Positions 35,153-46,638 of a stretch of DNA of 64,000 nt are shown one piece after another; the first letter of the stretch is position 1; every line of letters begins with the position of its first letter. The stretch is from Paraphysoderma sedebokerense. Taxonomy: Eukaryota; Blastocladiomycota; Physodermatomycetes; Physodermatales; Physodermataceae. Where the stretch lies: contig JAHLJZ010000001.1 in assembly GCA_025602915.1 (NCBI GenBank), positions 496,001-560,000 on the forward strand, read 5' to 3'. The notes under the pieces are model-generated. The model was not told where the DNA came from, made no database searches, and worked only from the letters and a program-made list of their open reading frames with translations. Made by a program: the position numbers and the translations under genes.

Positions 35153-36507
35153 ATGTCAGACGACAAGCAAATTGGTCTGGGCCTGGCAATAGCCTCGAGT
35201 GTACTCATTGGTACTAGCTTCATCGTCACTAAAAAGGGTTTGATAGACGCTACAAAGAAAACTGGTAATGTCCTCCTCAATTCACCTCACTTCACGCTCA
35301 TCTCGATACCAATTCTAAACTCTAAATTCTCCCGCTACTTTAAACGCTCTATTACTTCATATTCGCTCACAACGATGTAATCTAATTTAGTCGGGAATGC
35401 TGGAGATTCATATACGTACTTGAAGAATAAGAAATGGTGGGCTGGAATGATAACAAGTGAGTGTCCAGTGATAATGTCGACTCTTGCCAAAAGCTTTCGT
35501 TAACTAATTACGAATTGAATTTGTGTTTTCGCTACAGTGGTTTTTGGAGAAGCCGCTAATTTTGCAGCATATTCGTATGCACCAGCTATTCTAGTCACTC
35601 CATTAGGTGCGCTGAGCGTATTAATAAGGTGCAGTTTTTTCTTTCAGATATTTAACAAAACCTGTGGATACTCATATCTCAATTGTTATTAGTGCGGTGC
35701 TAGCATCAATATTTCTGAACGAAAAATTAGGAAGAGAAGGTATTATGGGATGTGCCCTTTGTATAATAGGGTCAGTAGTAGTTATACTACACGCACCAGA
35801 AGAAAAAGTTATCGACTCTGTAGATGAAATGTTGCATTACGCTCTGCAACCAGGTTTGTAGAAATTCTGTCTTTTATAATCGTTTTTAGAGTTCGGGAAA
35901 TACTGACAAAGTCGCGATATTAGGCTTCATGTCATATGCCTTCTTCGTCACTGCTCTGTCACTTATACTTATTTATAAAATCGCCCCTAAATACGGCAAG
36001 CAAAATATACTAGTCTACGTCTCAATTTGCTCCCTTGTCGGCTCCATTTCCGTCATGGCAGTCAAGGGTTTTGGTGTCGCTCTCAAATTAACATTCGAAG
36101 GCAACAACCAGCTAGTTTACCCATCGACATACGTTTTCGCTCTAGTTGTCGGTGTCTCCGCCATCACTCAAATGAACTATTTCAATAAAGCATTAGATAT
36201 TTATTCTACGAATCTGGTCACACCTCTCTATTATGTCTTCTTCACCTCAGCTACTATATTAGCTTCGGTTGTATTATTTCAAGGGTTTAATGAGTCGAGT
36301 GGAAAGGATGTTGTTTCAGTATTTTCGGGATTCTTTACAATTTTCATGGGCGTGTTCCTTTTAAATAGTCACAAAGGTGAAACTAGCCCTGTCTTGCTGG
36401 AGAAACATCACAACGGTCGAAGTATCTTGGTGTCGGAAAGTCATATGATGACTGCATTCGACGAAGAGAATTTAGGACTCGCGTTGACAGATGAAGAAGA
36501 TGATTGA
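35153..36507 (+). CDS. NIPA-family magnesium transporter
   Basis: Exons 35153-35264, 35391-35456, 35538-35628, 35693-35853 and 35924-36507; 337 residues. NIPA proteins are drug/metabolite-transporter-fold membrane proteins that move Mg2+. About nine hydrophobic segments are visible, beginning [20 protein letters not shown] with the family signature KKGL. Next come [65 protein letters not shown] and later [39 protein letters not shown]. The cytosolic tail is acidic. Length and topology match the family. The gene lies head to head with the RBM26/27-like gene. Confidence 0.95.
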
Positions 36508-37019
36508 TATCGTTTCTAATGATAGATTTATATCAAGACGACACGATCGTAAAACTACATGTGCAAAGGACGTTTGCGCTGCTACTCGTTATTGCGTTTC
36601 ACCTAATTTAACACTCAAAAGAACTCCCCTTAATATCAAGTTATCCATGAAAATTGGGACGGTAAACTTCCTTGTAAATTTTCCCTGCAGGACAGACAGA
36701 CAAAAGTTACAAAAGATAGGAAAAAAAAATGTTTCAACGCCTGCCCTTATTTTTGTAGAATATCAAATGTAATAATAGTATGGACGTTAATGAATGGATA
36801 ATTCTTGGCTTGGACCGATCATAATTGTAACCTGGCAACTGTACCCTGTCAGACACGACTTTCTGTCTGTATTTACGCTAGAGGAACCAAGAATAAGATT
36901 GTGGATTTTTATTCGCTTTGATTTGTAAAGTTGCTGTTGCGCCCAGAAAAAGTCGAGCATGTTGCTAATCGATTGTGAAGCAACAATAAAAGGGCAGTAA
37001 ATAACCTATGCAAAAGTTA
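36508..37019. other. Intergenic between NIPA and tRNA-Gly, no gene seen
   Basis: 512 bp holding the NIPA 3' end. The open frame at 36491-36772 overlaps the NIPA stop and has no coding features. A short T run (TTTT on the minus strand near 37011-37014) just downstream of the tRNA fits a pol III terminator. Confidence 0.4.
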
Positions 37020-37090
37020 TGCGTAAGCGGGGAGTCGAACCCCGGCCACTTGCTTGGAAGGCAAGTATTCTACCGCTATACTACTTACGC
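37020..37090 (-). tRNA. tRNA-Gly (anticodon UCC)
   Basis: On the minus strand the seven-base acceptor stem GCGTAAG pairs with CTTACGC, and the discriminator base is A. The anticodon arm is CTTGC-CTTCCAA-GCAAG, so the anticodon is TCC. The T arm is CGGGG-TTCGACT-CCCCG, and the D arm pairs GTAT with ATAC. There is no intron and CCA is not encoded, as in eukaryotes. Confidence 0.97.
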
Positions 37091-37877
37091 TTGTTACAAA
37101 CTTCACTATCATTAAGCCATATATAACTATATTTCTGCTACCTTCTCCACAGCAAAATATCGTTATTTCATCTCAACTCATCTTCAGCTTCTGCCGCATC
37201 CATCTACACAGTTCCATAGATTCATATACGACTCATCCATTGTTCTATAACAATTACAATGACACATTTTCTATTACTGAAACATTTTTGATAGACAGAT
37301 TTCATTTATAAATTGTCACTGGAACATTGTAAACCGCCTGATCAGTTGTTCTGCATCTGTAGCCATAACTCTCATTATTGCTGGTCTGTGGAAGAAAGTA
37401 TTTGTGCTTCACAGGTTGAATGCACGGACGTTGTAGAGAGGAATTAGTAAATTGTGATTGAAATATTGAGGTGGTCCCAAAACAATTGTAGCTGGAGTGA
37501 GTGGAACTTTGAGATAGGTTGTATAATTGTTATATAATTGTTGAATGGAAGTCAGTCGTTAAGAGTTGTCGGGCCTGGCGCGATGCGAGTCTGAATTCAT
37601 GATAGGAATATCTCTCACAGATACAGTCTCTTTAATTTAATATTGCGGAACGTTTAACCGAATTGTGATATGCCGCAGAAGAAAAGACAGAGACAGCGGC
37701 TGGGAGCAGAGTTGTGGGGAATTGTGGAACATAGTTTTTAGCGTGGACGAGAGATCGGAAGAATTCGGCCCATCGTGTTTTCGGGCAGTCAAACGATTCC
37801 GAGCTTCCGTCCCTCAGAATTTACATCTGCCGTAAATACTGCCAAGCTATATCGTCTTCCTCTGTCTTTCAGTCAAT
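37091..37877. other. Intergenic, 787 bp, no confident gene
   Basis: AT-rich upstream region of the citrate-synthase-like gene. A minus-strand frame of about 75 codons (37308-37535) without an ATG has a mildly protein-like composition with three Cys residues, but no upstream exon could be attached. Confidence 0.4.
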
Positions 37878-40800
37878 ATGGCATCTCCCGCTACGTATGC
37901 GCACTCTTTCTCTCTGCTCTTAAGAACCACGTTAGGACTAACACCTTTATCCCTATAATTTCGGCGGTACTCTGACCTTGACTACTGCTTTGACACTCAT
38001 ACAGTCCCAGCGACACTCTAACTATTACGGATCCCCAAACCGGTACTACAATCACTGTACCAATTGATACAAAGCATAACACCATAACAGGATCTTTCCT
38101 TAAACAACTGAAAATTGCACCCACCAACCCCCCGGCCGCATCTGAAAATGATAAGGTCCCGTGTGTTTTATATGGTTTGTATCTGTTTCATTTCCAACTT
38201 AAGATATGTAGTCTAGCAATGAGGTAGTACCGAGGCAGAGGAGAATGAGTGAGGAGATTATTGTGTGATGACATTCGGAAAGGATTGATTTTGTTTTGAA
38301 TTCGCGCGAAACAAGTTATACATTGCATATTCAAGGAGGAGGGACATTTGTTTTTGATCGAATTGCATCGAATATAAGACTATTCTAACGTTTTCGTCAT
38401 ATCTTGATTTATGTTATCTCCCGTATTTTGCGCCTCAATGATCATTGAAACAAGACCCCGGCTTCTTAAACACCACCGCCTGTAAATCCAAAATATCAAT
38501 GGTCAGCGCCCAAGGAAAGTTATACTATCGTGGCTATAGTATTGAAGAACTCTGTGAAAACAGTACATTTTTGGAAGTTGCATATTTATTGGTTAATGGC
38601 GAACTACCGAACAAAGTATGATTTTACTTTACTTCAAAATGATCTCTCCGGCCGCTGGTCAAGGGAGCTGTGAATGAACGATTTAATAATCTGAATCTCT
38701 TTCAGAACGAGTACGAAAATTTTGCGCATCAAGTGATGCATCATACTTATATTACGACTGAGGTGGAAAGACAATTGGCTACCTTTCGCTATGATTCTCA
38801 TCCAGTAAGTGTTATTGCCGTGAAAGGTTATGTTGTTGAGCTATGTTGAACAACCCTAACTGATCACAATGTAGATGGGGATGTTGATTTCTACAACTGC
38901 TTCTCTTTCAACTTGCTATCCCGAAAGTAATCCTGCTTTAGCTGGTATGCTTTCCTTTGCCCCTTTGTCTGTGGGTATGGTGATACAGGTCATAACCTCA
39001 CCTTTCAATTCACGGATTTAGGGGATGCGCTTTACATCGCTGGACCGCGAGAAAATCTTCGTTGTCGCTACCACCTTCCCGATTCCAACCACGAACTTGA
39101 GCCTCCATCTCTACTCAAAATCCGCGATCACGTTCGAAGTAAACAAATTTGGCGTATCCTCGGTAAACTTCCGACATTGGGTGCAAACGTTTACCGCCAT
39201 CGCATGGGTCGCTCATATAACGCTCCCATGCCGGGTAGCTTGAACTATGTCGAGAATTTCTTGTATATGTTGGATAAATTGAATGAAGAGAATTATACAC
39301 CTGATCCTGTGTTGGTGAAGTCTTTGGATAAAATGTTTATTTTGCTTGCCGGTAAGCATTCGAACAATAACTCCTCAATATCAATTTCATTTGTGCGTTC
39401 TATCTTGAAATTAACCACTGTCAATTCTCATAATGTTAGAGGGCGGTTCAAGCTGTAGTACAATCACAATGCGACATTTAGCGTCGTCCGGGGTAGATCC
39501 TTATTCTGCTATTTCTGGGGCATGTGGTACTTTATTTGGGGAGAGAAAATCATCTGCTGTAGTGTGGATGTTGGAAAATCAAGTCAAAAATGTAGACAAT
39601 ATTCCCGCGTTCTTGGATAAATTGAAGAAAAGGAAAAGTTTCATGCCCGCCGACAATGACAAAGAAAACGGTGGTGCTGGTGTGCCGAAGGGAATGAAAG
39701 AGGAACCGCCAATGAGATTGATGGGCTTTGGGTATGTTTTTGATTCTTTTAATTTTCGAGGCCGTGATATTCAACTAATACTTTGTGACCATATTTATAG
39801 TCATCGTATTTACAAAACACACGACCCGCGAGTCAAAATTGTCAAAGACCTTGCTCTTGAGGTATGCAAACTTTTTCCGCCAGTTCGCTGCTCTTACTAA
39901 CCCTCATCATCAATTGACAGCTCTACAGTTACCTCCACCCCAATGCCCCACCACCACATGAACCTTCGTCTCATTTAATTCATTTAGCGTTAAAACTTGA
40001 AGAAGCTGCCTTATCAGATCCGTATTTTGCAAATAGATCGTTATACCCCAATATCGATTATTGGAGTGGTTAGTTGACTTTTTGTTTTCGCTATATCCTC
40101 ATGATCGTCCTAATCCATTTTTCCTCGATTTCTTTAACTTCTCTGGACAGCAATCGTGTTCCACACTCTTGGTTTTCCGCCTGATATGTTCCCCGTGTTG
40201 ACTTGTATTCCTCGGGCGGCCGGGTACTTGGCCCATTGGATTGAGAGTATTGATGATAAAGAATACAAAATCTACCGTCCTCGTCAGGTTTGTGTTCCTT
40301 ATCATTCCTTTGGATGCGCTTCAGCGAAGTGTATCTGGAAAGAGATATTCGAAGACAACGTTATTTATTATTTGTTTGCAGCTGTATCAAGGACACACTG
40401 TCCGTAGTTACGTCCCCGTAACCGAACGAACTGTTGGCGGTGTCACTCGAGATTTGTCTGGTAAGTTTATCCGGCATTTCGTCTTCTACCCGCGAGATGT
40501 GATTTTTTCGCTTCCAATTCTTAATGTCACATTTGACTCATCTTTACCTTTTGCATACAGGTATCGGTTTAAAATCCAATCCCGCGGCTACTCTCCGACG
40601 AGCAGCCGGAGGAGGGTTAGAAGACTACGAATACGAAAGCGAAATTCAAACCCTCGGTGACCTACAAAACGTGGTACAAGCTACCCGTGAGAATATCCTA
40701 GAATTAGCCAAAAAATTAAGTGGAAGTTTAAACCTAAATTTTGAGGACGGCGAAGATACTGAAGACGGACGGGGAAGTCCAACCTCCAGTGGAAAATTAA

Positions 40801-41192
40801 AAGGATCACCTAAAAAGGGATTAGCGAGGAGAACATTAGACAGGATATTACACTCTGTGAAAGAAAATTCCGGTAAATCGAATTCATCGATGGTCGCTTC
40901 TTCCTCTTCTTCTACATTTTCAGCCAATACTACATCCACTGCAACATCCGTCGGCCCCGGTACATTTAAACGATCGGCTAGTTCAAAATCATTTGGAACA
41001 GGGTCCGGATCGGGATCAGGAACAACTTTGGAGTCTAAGGTTGCTAAAATTCAAGCCGTGGCGACGCAGATTTCGAATTTGCATAATGAGTTGCAGAGTT
41101 TATTAGCTAAACAAAAGGAATTATTGGAATTGCAAAAGGAAATGAGAGAAGAAGAACATATCAGTGATGTAGTCGATTTGAAAGGATTTTAG
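37878..41192 (+). CDS. Citrate synthase-like protein with altered active site and long C-terminal extension
   Basis: Twelve exons: 37878-37894, 38005-38174, 38455-38615, 38706-38804, 38875-38944, 39022-39351, 39440-39731, 39801-39861, 39921-40068, 40151-40287, 40382-40460, 40561-41192; 731 residues. The fold is clear: [75 protein letters not shown] and IYRPRQLYQG. The sequence type is nearer to bacterial GltA and fungal non-mitochondrial enzymes than to the animal enzyme. The usual HxDHE substrate-binding block reads LLAEGGSS, and the catalytic GPxHG reads GTLFG (Phe315 for His). His381 and Asp446, equivalents of the other two catalytic residues, remain. After about residue 520 come 210 extra residues: Ser/Gly-rich, then a Gln/Glu/Leu coiled coil. 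Normal citrate synthesis is therefore doubtful. The N-terminus (MASPATPSDTL) has no presequence look. Confidence 0.88.
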
Positions 41193-41773
41193 ATCAAAAG
41201 TGCGGCGGTGAAAGGTTTGCTCGAAGAATTCTCGAATTGAAAATTAGTACAATGACAAATTCGATATCTGTATGATTGATGAAAAAGAATAGATGTTTTG
41301 TTTCAAAGTTGAATGGTAGCTTGCTAAAGGAATAATTGTGCTCCTTCCTACGAATGTAAATGATTCCCATATATTCTTATTGATTTTTGTTCTCCATATT
41401 TTTACAGTGGCTATTCCACACATATCCCTTTTTTCCATCGAGTTACATATAATACAAAAAGACAGACAACACAAATCCATTTATTATTTCGCTCAACCAA
41501 TCACATAAATTGTTCTTAAAACGCACGAATGTCGAATTGAAATGATTGTTTCTCGGTTTCAAGGTTTGAATGACGGAGCGATGATGCAAGAGAATTTGTG
41601 ACAGAAGCGGTTTGATATTTGAAAATAGACATAGAAGATAATGTCGAGAAAATCAAAGTGATTATGATATTCGAGGAAAGACGTAAATGATGTGTTGGAT
41701 AACGATTTTGACCAGATAACCGAAAAATAAGAATAAAACTCGAAAATGACATCTATCTCTACCATTCCCAGGT
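41193..41773. other. Convergent intergenic region, no gene seen
   Basis: 581 bp of AT-rich sequence between the stops of the citrate-synthase-like and SmF genes. Open frames on the minus strand are rich in Phe, Ser and Ile and look random. Confidence 0.4.
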
Positions 41774-42517
41774 CTATGTTTCCATATGATCTTCGTCCCC
41801 ATTCTCTCCTTCCGGAGCACCTCGAATATATAAAACATTATTACATCTGTAAAATCGATAACGGTTAGTTCCTTTCAATATGGCCGCTCAGAGGCAAGAA
41901 GAATAACCCCAACAAAGAAAGTAAATCAGAGGTATAACAAGACTCAGATACACTACCTAATCAAGACTTCACCTAGTGTCCCTGTTGATGTGCCATCGAT
42001 AAATTCTTCAGTGTTTGCAAGCTGTAGCGTTCATTTCATTTGTGTTTGTTGATATTGTGAAATGTGGTTTATCGGTGATTTGCGGTGGGCGAACATAGAT
42101 GGAGTTATTTAAGGTGTTGAATGCGGATAATCCAGAGGATAAAAGGTTAACAACATATTAGTACAAATTCAATACAAAGAGCTGAATGGCCGGAATGCTA
42201 GAACTTCAATAGGAATTATCAACAAAGAAACCGTGTTTGTGTTGATACTTCATAGTGTAGATCAAGCGGCCAAACGATTGAAGCAGGGCGGATATCATAC
42301 CTGGAGATTCATGTAAGAGTCTATCGAGACCAAGAGTCCTTTGTATTCCATGCCCCATTTCAGCCTGATGACGACAGGCTTTCCGGTGAGTTCGTTGAGG
42401 AAGGGTTTAGGGTTGACTGGTACGAACTTTGGGTGCAAGATGAGAAGGGTTAGTCACCGAACAAACTAGGCCTGATGTGGAAATAGACAAGGAAGGAGAG
42501 AGCCAACGCACCGACAT
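41774..42517 (-). CDS. Small nuclear ribonucleoprotein F (SmF)
   Basis: Exons 42517-42512 (6 nt, ATGTCG), 42426-42301, 42021-41957 and 41846-41774; 89 residues. SmF is one of seven proteins in the ring on U1, U2, U4 and U5 snRNA (and U11, U12 and U4atac where a minor spliceosome exists). The assembled protein has [38 protein letters not shown] (Sm1 motif), [10 protein letters not shown] and [19 protein letters not shown] (Sm2 motif), then an acidic tail. It was missed by simple frame analysis because the coding exons are short and two introns are long for the gene; the middle one is 279 nt. No snoRNA-like boxes were found by eye in that intron. Confidence 0.96.
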
Positions 42518-42689
42518 GAGTGTAAGAGTGAGGATGGAGTGTTATGGATGGATGGATGGATAGTTCTGATGCAGAAGTGGAGTGGAATGGAGTGGATGTG
42601 ATGGAAAGGGAACGGGAATGAAGCGTTCCTCTTTCAACACCACCACCTAATTACTTGGAAAGACAACTCTCATCTTGACTTCCATATAA
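42518..42689. promoter_or_regulatory. Divergent upstream region of SmF and the voltage-sensor gene
   Basis: Short intergenic region with a GGATGGATGGATA-type run near 42544-42561. The missing first exon of the plus-strand gene may lie here, but I found no ATG plus donor that joins in phase. Confidence 0.4.
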
Positions 42690-44211
42690 ACACACAAACA
42701 CTCCCTCCTACGTCGCATATCATCGAAACTGAACTCCCCAAAGCTATCCCGCACTCACTCCTTCAACGGCAGTCTCGCTTCGGAAGACTTGGCTGCTTAC
42801 ACCTCGTCCCTCGCAGACTCTTCCTCAGGTCATCGACAGCGAAGCTCATTCGGCAGTGCTCAGTTTCTACACCCATCTGCCGCCAACGGGGCCCATCCCC
42901 CTCAAACTGGGGATTCGCCTATATCTACTCCGCAGTCCTCGTCATTTGACTATCCTCGCGACAAAAAGAAGAAACCGTATCCTCATTCAAGAACGGATTC
43001 AAACGGGTCCGCTGCATCTCTGAATTCAATTGTCCCTCCGTCCAAATTTACAGACCCCTCATTCTTAACTGCACCTGTTTATCCACCTTCGGTTAACAGT
43101 GGTCAAAACTCATCGAAATTCGTATTGGGATCCAAAGTCAAAAACGCTGTACAAGGTTTACTCATTAACATGGTGAACGAAGAAGAAACCTTGCCTACGC
43201 ACATTACCAACCCTGCGTCCCTGAACGCAAACACATATGATTCTGGGTATGTTTGTGAATGAATTATTTATTCTATGGGCTATCTCAATTGACTGAATTG
43301 TCAAAATTATATGTAGAATCCGAAACTTAACGCGGTCTGAAGTTATCCACAACTTGGCAAATAGAATTATTTATTCCCGATTTTACAAATTTTTGTACAT
43401 TACTATAACATGTTTAGCATTTGTTTCAATTATTTTGGTACGTCCTCGGCTTCATTCTCTTTCTTCTGATTTTCCCTCTCGTTCTCCGTCATTATCATAA
43501 CATTCATTCTTGCCTTGCCACTCTTATTTCTATTCTGTCTGACTTTCTCCATCATTTCTAGTCTTTTCAACAAACATGCCCCACCCCGTCATTTATAGCA
43601 CTCGAACTGTTCATAAATTTTGTGTTGATCATTGAAGTTAGTATTCGATTGATAGCAATGAAAAAACAGTATTGGAAGAGTAAAACGAATATATTGGATA
43701 TCATTGTGGTTGCATTTTGCATTGTCACAGTAATTTTCATCTGGGGAAGTGATTGTAATGGTACATGTTCTTGCTTCTTTTGTATTCTCGCCCGTTCCTC
43801 TCTCGGGGCACTTGAATTTTGTATTCTCTAACCCGTATTGTACTTCGTTTCCTTTAGGGACAGACAACAGCGAACTCATAGCAGATTCTATTCTGCTTAT
43901 TATTCGTAATCTCATTCAACTAACTCGAATATTAAATATGCTGAGACGGTACCTCATTCATTCCCGTTGTTGCTTATGCCTTCTCATCGTTTGTACTAAC
44001 CCTGATGGCAACTCACCTTTCTTCTATTACTGCCTTTCCCCTCCTCCCCAGAACCCAGAACCAACTGACAACCCGCACATCCAACATCACATTTAATGAT
44101 CAACGTGTCGCTTTTGACCCTCTTGGCGATGATTTAGCCAATGTTCACGCTTACCAGCCTCTTGGTGGTGCTGGAAGCGGGTATCCAATTGAAGACGAGG
44201 ATGACGTGTAA
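42690..44211 (+). CDS. Voltage-sensor-domain membrane protein (start unresolved)
   Basis: Exons 42690(or later)-43246, 43317-43437, 43562-43760, 43858-43948 and 44052-44211. The open frame at the 5' end has no ATG, so an upstream coding exon must exist; a possible acceptor lies just before 42744. About 180 disordered Ser/Pro residues precede four membrane helices of the S1-S4 type. S1 is RFYKFLYITITCLAF. S2, FIALELFINFVLIIEVSIRL, has the conserved Glu and Arg. S3, NILDIIVVAFCIVTVIFIWG, has the conserved Asp. S4, LLIIRNLIQLTRILNMLRR, has arginines. No pore helices follow; instead there is a short tail with acidic end (PIEDEDDV). This matches a stand-alone voltage sensor, but the Hv1 signature RxWRxxR is absent, so proton conduction is not implied. 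Confidence 0.75.
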
Positions 44212-44797
44212 ACCGTTATATTGCCAATACATTACTTTTCTGGTAGCAGTGGGATGCAATGAAGGAACGACAAAAGGTGCGATTTTGAGGGTGATTGATG
44301 ACTAGAAAATTATTTATTTAGTTCCTATATTGTTAATCTTGCGAAAAGAAGATGAACCGCAACAGTCCATAATGCAGAAAATTGAAAATCAACCCGTTAG
44401 TCAACCAAATTTTAACTGCTAAATGGGCTTTTTGTTTTGAAACCACCCCGAACCTTATTCACTTCCGTTTTTGTAACTGCTATATCCATGTAAATCGTAG
44501 TCAATGCACAATGACCACATTACACGTAGTACTGGACTAGTCGTTCGGTCACTTCTTGATGAACAGACATAATATTTCGACTGTCCCTGAAATCCCACTA
44601 TGCTCATTCGCAAGATGCGTCAAAGTAATCCAAATTCAAGCATTGATATATTCAACACATAAATACAGCCGCCAAAGCAACAACATAACGTCGATTTATT
44701 CAAAAATTCTGATTTGAACCTATTCCGTTTTGCTATGTAATGTATACACAATAAATAGCTCATACACATATATAAACACTTTTTACAATATCGGAAT
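44212..44797. other. Convergent intergenic region, no gene seen
   Basis: 586 bp of AT-rich sequence between the stop codons of the voltage-sensor and GT15 genes. Confidence 0.4.
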
Positions 44798-46638
44798 CTA
44801 TACTCCAGCACCCCCGGCGTTTTTATACCAATTTAAACAGTGATTCACTTTTCTTTCGTAACTAACGGACTCGTGACATTGGCAATTCGATTCTGGTAAG
44901 CGTAGAGAAGGATCAGGACAGTACTGATATGGTGGATGATTGTATCCTATGTTATTGAAGTAATGGACTTCCGAAGGAGAAAGAAATAATGATGCAGCGA
45001 TAGAGTGAACTAGATTAAATATGGGAATGGGAGGGATTTCGGATGTAAGTCAAGTAATGTAATGAAGAGCAGGAATTACGATTGTGGGAATATATTGCAG
45101 AATTTTGAACAAACCTGGCGCATCACCCCATCGTTCATAGAAAAATCCACCATTCGCGTCAAGATAATCGAAGAATCTCTGATACTTTTCGTTCCTCCAT
45201 AGTTTAAAACTTGCAATCTCGAAATTACTCCAATAATGGCACCCGTTGTAGTCATTCTTTTCTTTGTCATGTATGAAATCCAACATGTTAGGCGATGGAA
45301 TATCAGATGGGTACTGCTTCATGTATGATTTTACGGTAGACCAGAGCGTGGCTATAGTTTCTGGGATTTCGTAGATGGCTACGACGAACCCGTAAAGTTT
45401 TTTGTGTGTTACCTATATTTGAAGTTATAATACAAGAACAGGTTAGAATTGAACCGATTGGTGCGAATATCCATAGAAAAAGCCTCTCTACCATGTATTC
45501 GAATGGATCATACGGAATATCGCAAGTGAAAGATACGCCTAACATGAGTAAAAATAGTAAAACAGAATCAATGCAAACATTGTGTCAGTCAATAAAGTAG
45601 AAATGAGAAATTATGTGTAAATGGGAACATGAAGGATTTACCAGGTTCCACTCTCCTACAGAGGGTATAAGAACAAACAAGAAATTACGATGTATCATCA
45701 GTCATTTCATCAGTCTATCGACCGTGTTTTAAGTGTGAAAAGAAAAGCAATTTACATACCAGTAGTAGTCATACTGTTGCAGTAATGGATGATGGAAGAA
45801 GAATCCACTGAAATATCGGCACTGCAGGGAAAGATTGACAGGTCAACACCCAAAACTGTCAAAAAAGCAGAGAGACTGGGGAACAAAATAGGGGATTCAT
45901 ACCATATGCCTAAGATTAAAAAACAGAATGAAGATCAATGGATTTGTGTTTAGAAAAGTTTGATTTATGAGAGCATGTGGCATACCGATAACTTTCTGAT
46001 GCAGCATAGGGCACTTGCTGAGTTTCTAGCTCAAATCTACTTTGTCTTGCCCGATCTTGATCAATCCATTGCGGATAGCTCCAATGCTCTGTCTGAACCA
46101 AACCGAATTTAACATCCGTATATGGAATCAATCCATTGACCGTATTTTTAAATTCATCCGTGAAATTCTTGTCATTCAAGAAAACGAACGGGTATTTGTA
46201 TTTCAAGTTGAATGCTCGATTAAAATTTTGAAGGGTATGGGTGAGTTCGTTCAGATCAGAGTTTCTACACAAGATGACAATAACGGCATTGACCTTAGAG
46301 TTGGAAGCGTTTGTCGGTAACTCTGGCGGAATCGAATCGAACTGATCGGACAATTCCACTGCTTGAGAATCCAAATTATCCACTATGAGCATCTCCTGCG
46401 ACATTTCAATGGCATTAGAAGTGTTGTTTACAAGAAGCAAGAGGACGGCACATATCAGCAGTGCCAAATATGAAATGATTCGTCTTCGTTGTCCTGCCAT
46501 CTCTGATGGAATTGAATAGCCGCAGAGAGTTTTTGAGCCTGTGCGTGGTTTGAGTTGGCACTCCACGTCCTGATCTGCAGGAAGTTGGGGTCGGAGAAGG
46601 ATTCGATGCTCCAAACTGTTCATATTTTTTCCCGCCAT
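44798..46638 (-). CDS. Alpha-1,2-mannosyltransferase, KRE2/MNT1 family (GT15)
   Basis: Exons 46638-45986, 45909-45903 (7 nt), 45821-45760, 45655-45642 (14 nt), 45538-45492, 45412-45115 and 45009-44798; 430 residues. GT15 enzymes add alpha-1,2-mannose to O- and N-linked glycans in the Golgi, using GDP-mannose. A type II membrane anchor (ISYLALLICAVLLLLV) lies near residues 55-70, preceded by a cytosolic basic stretch. Family blocks assembled across the tiny exons read ESYRHMCRYFSGFFFHHPLL, QQYDYYWRVEPGVSFTCDIP, YDPFEYM, KLYGFVVAIYEIPETI and CHYWSNFEIASFKLWRNEKY. The motif GGFFYERWGDAPVHS, with the expected catalytic Glu region, is intact. The short exons are confirmed because the invariant sequence YRHMCR needs the 7-nt exon. 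Confidence 0.95.

Noticed and set aside
34661-35380. Several long open frames on both strands
   Set aside because: They are low-complexity shadows of the GGAT and CT/CA repeats in the divergent promoter.
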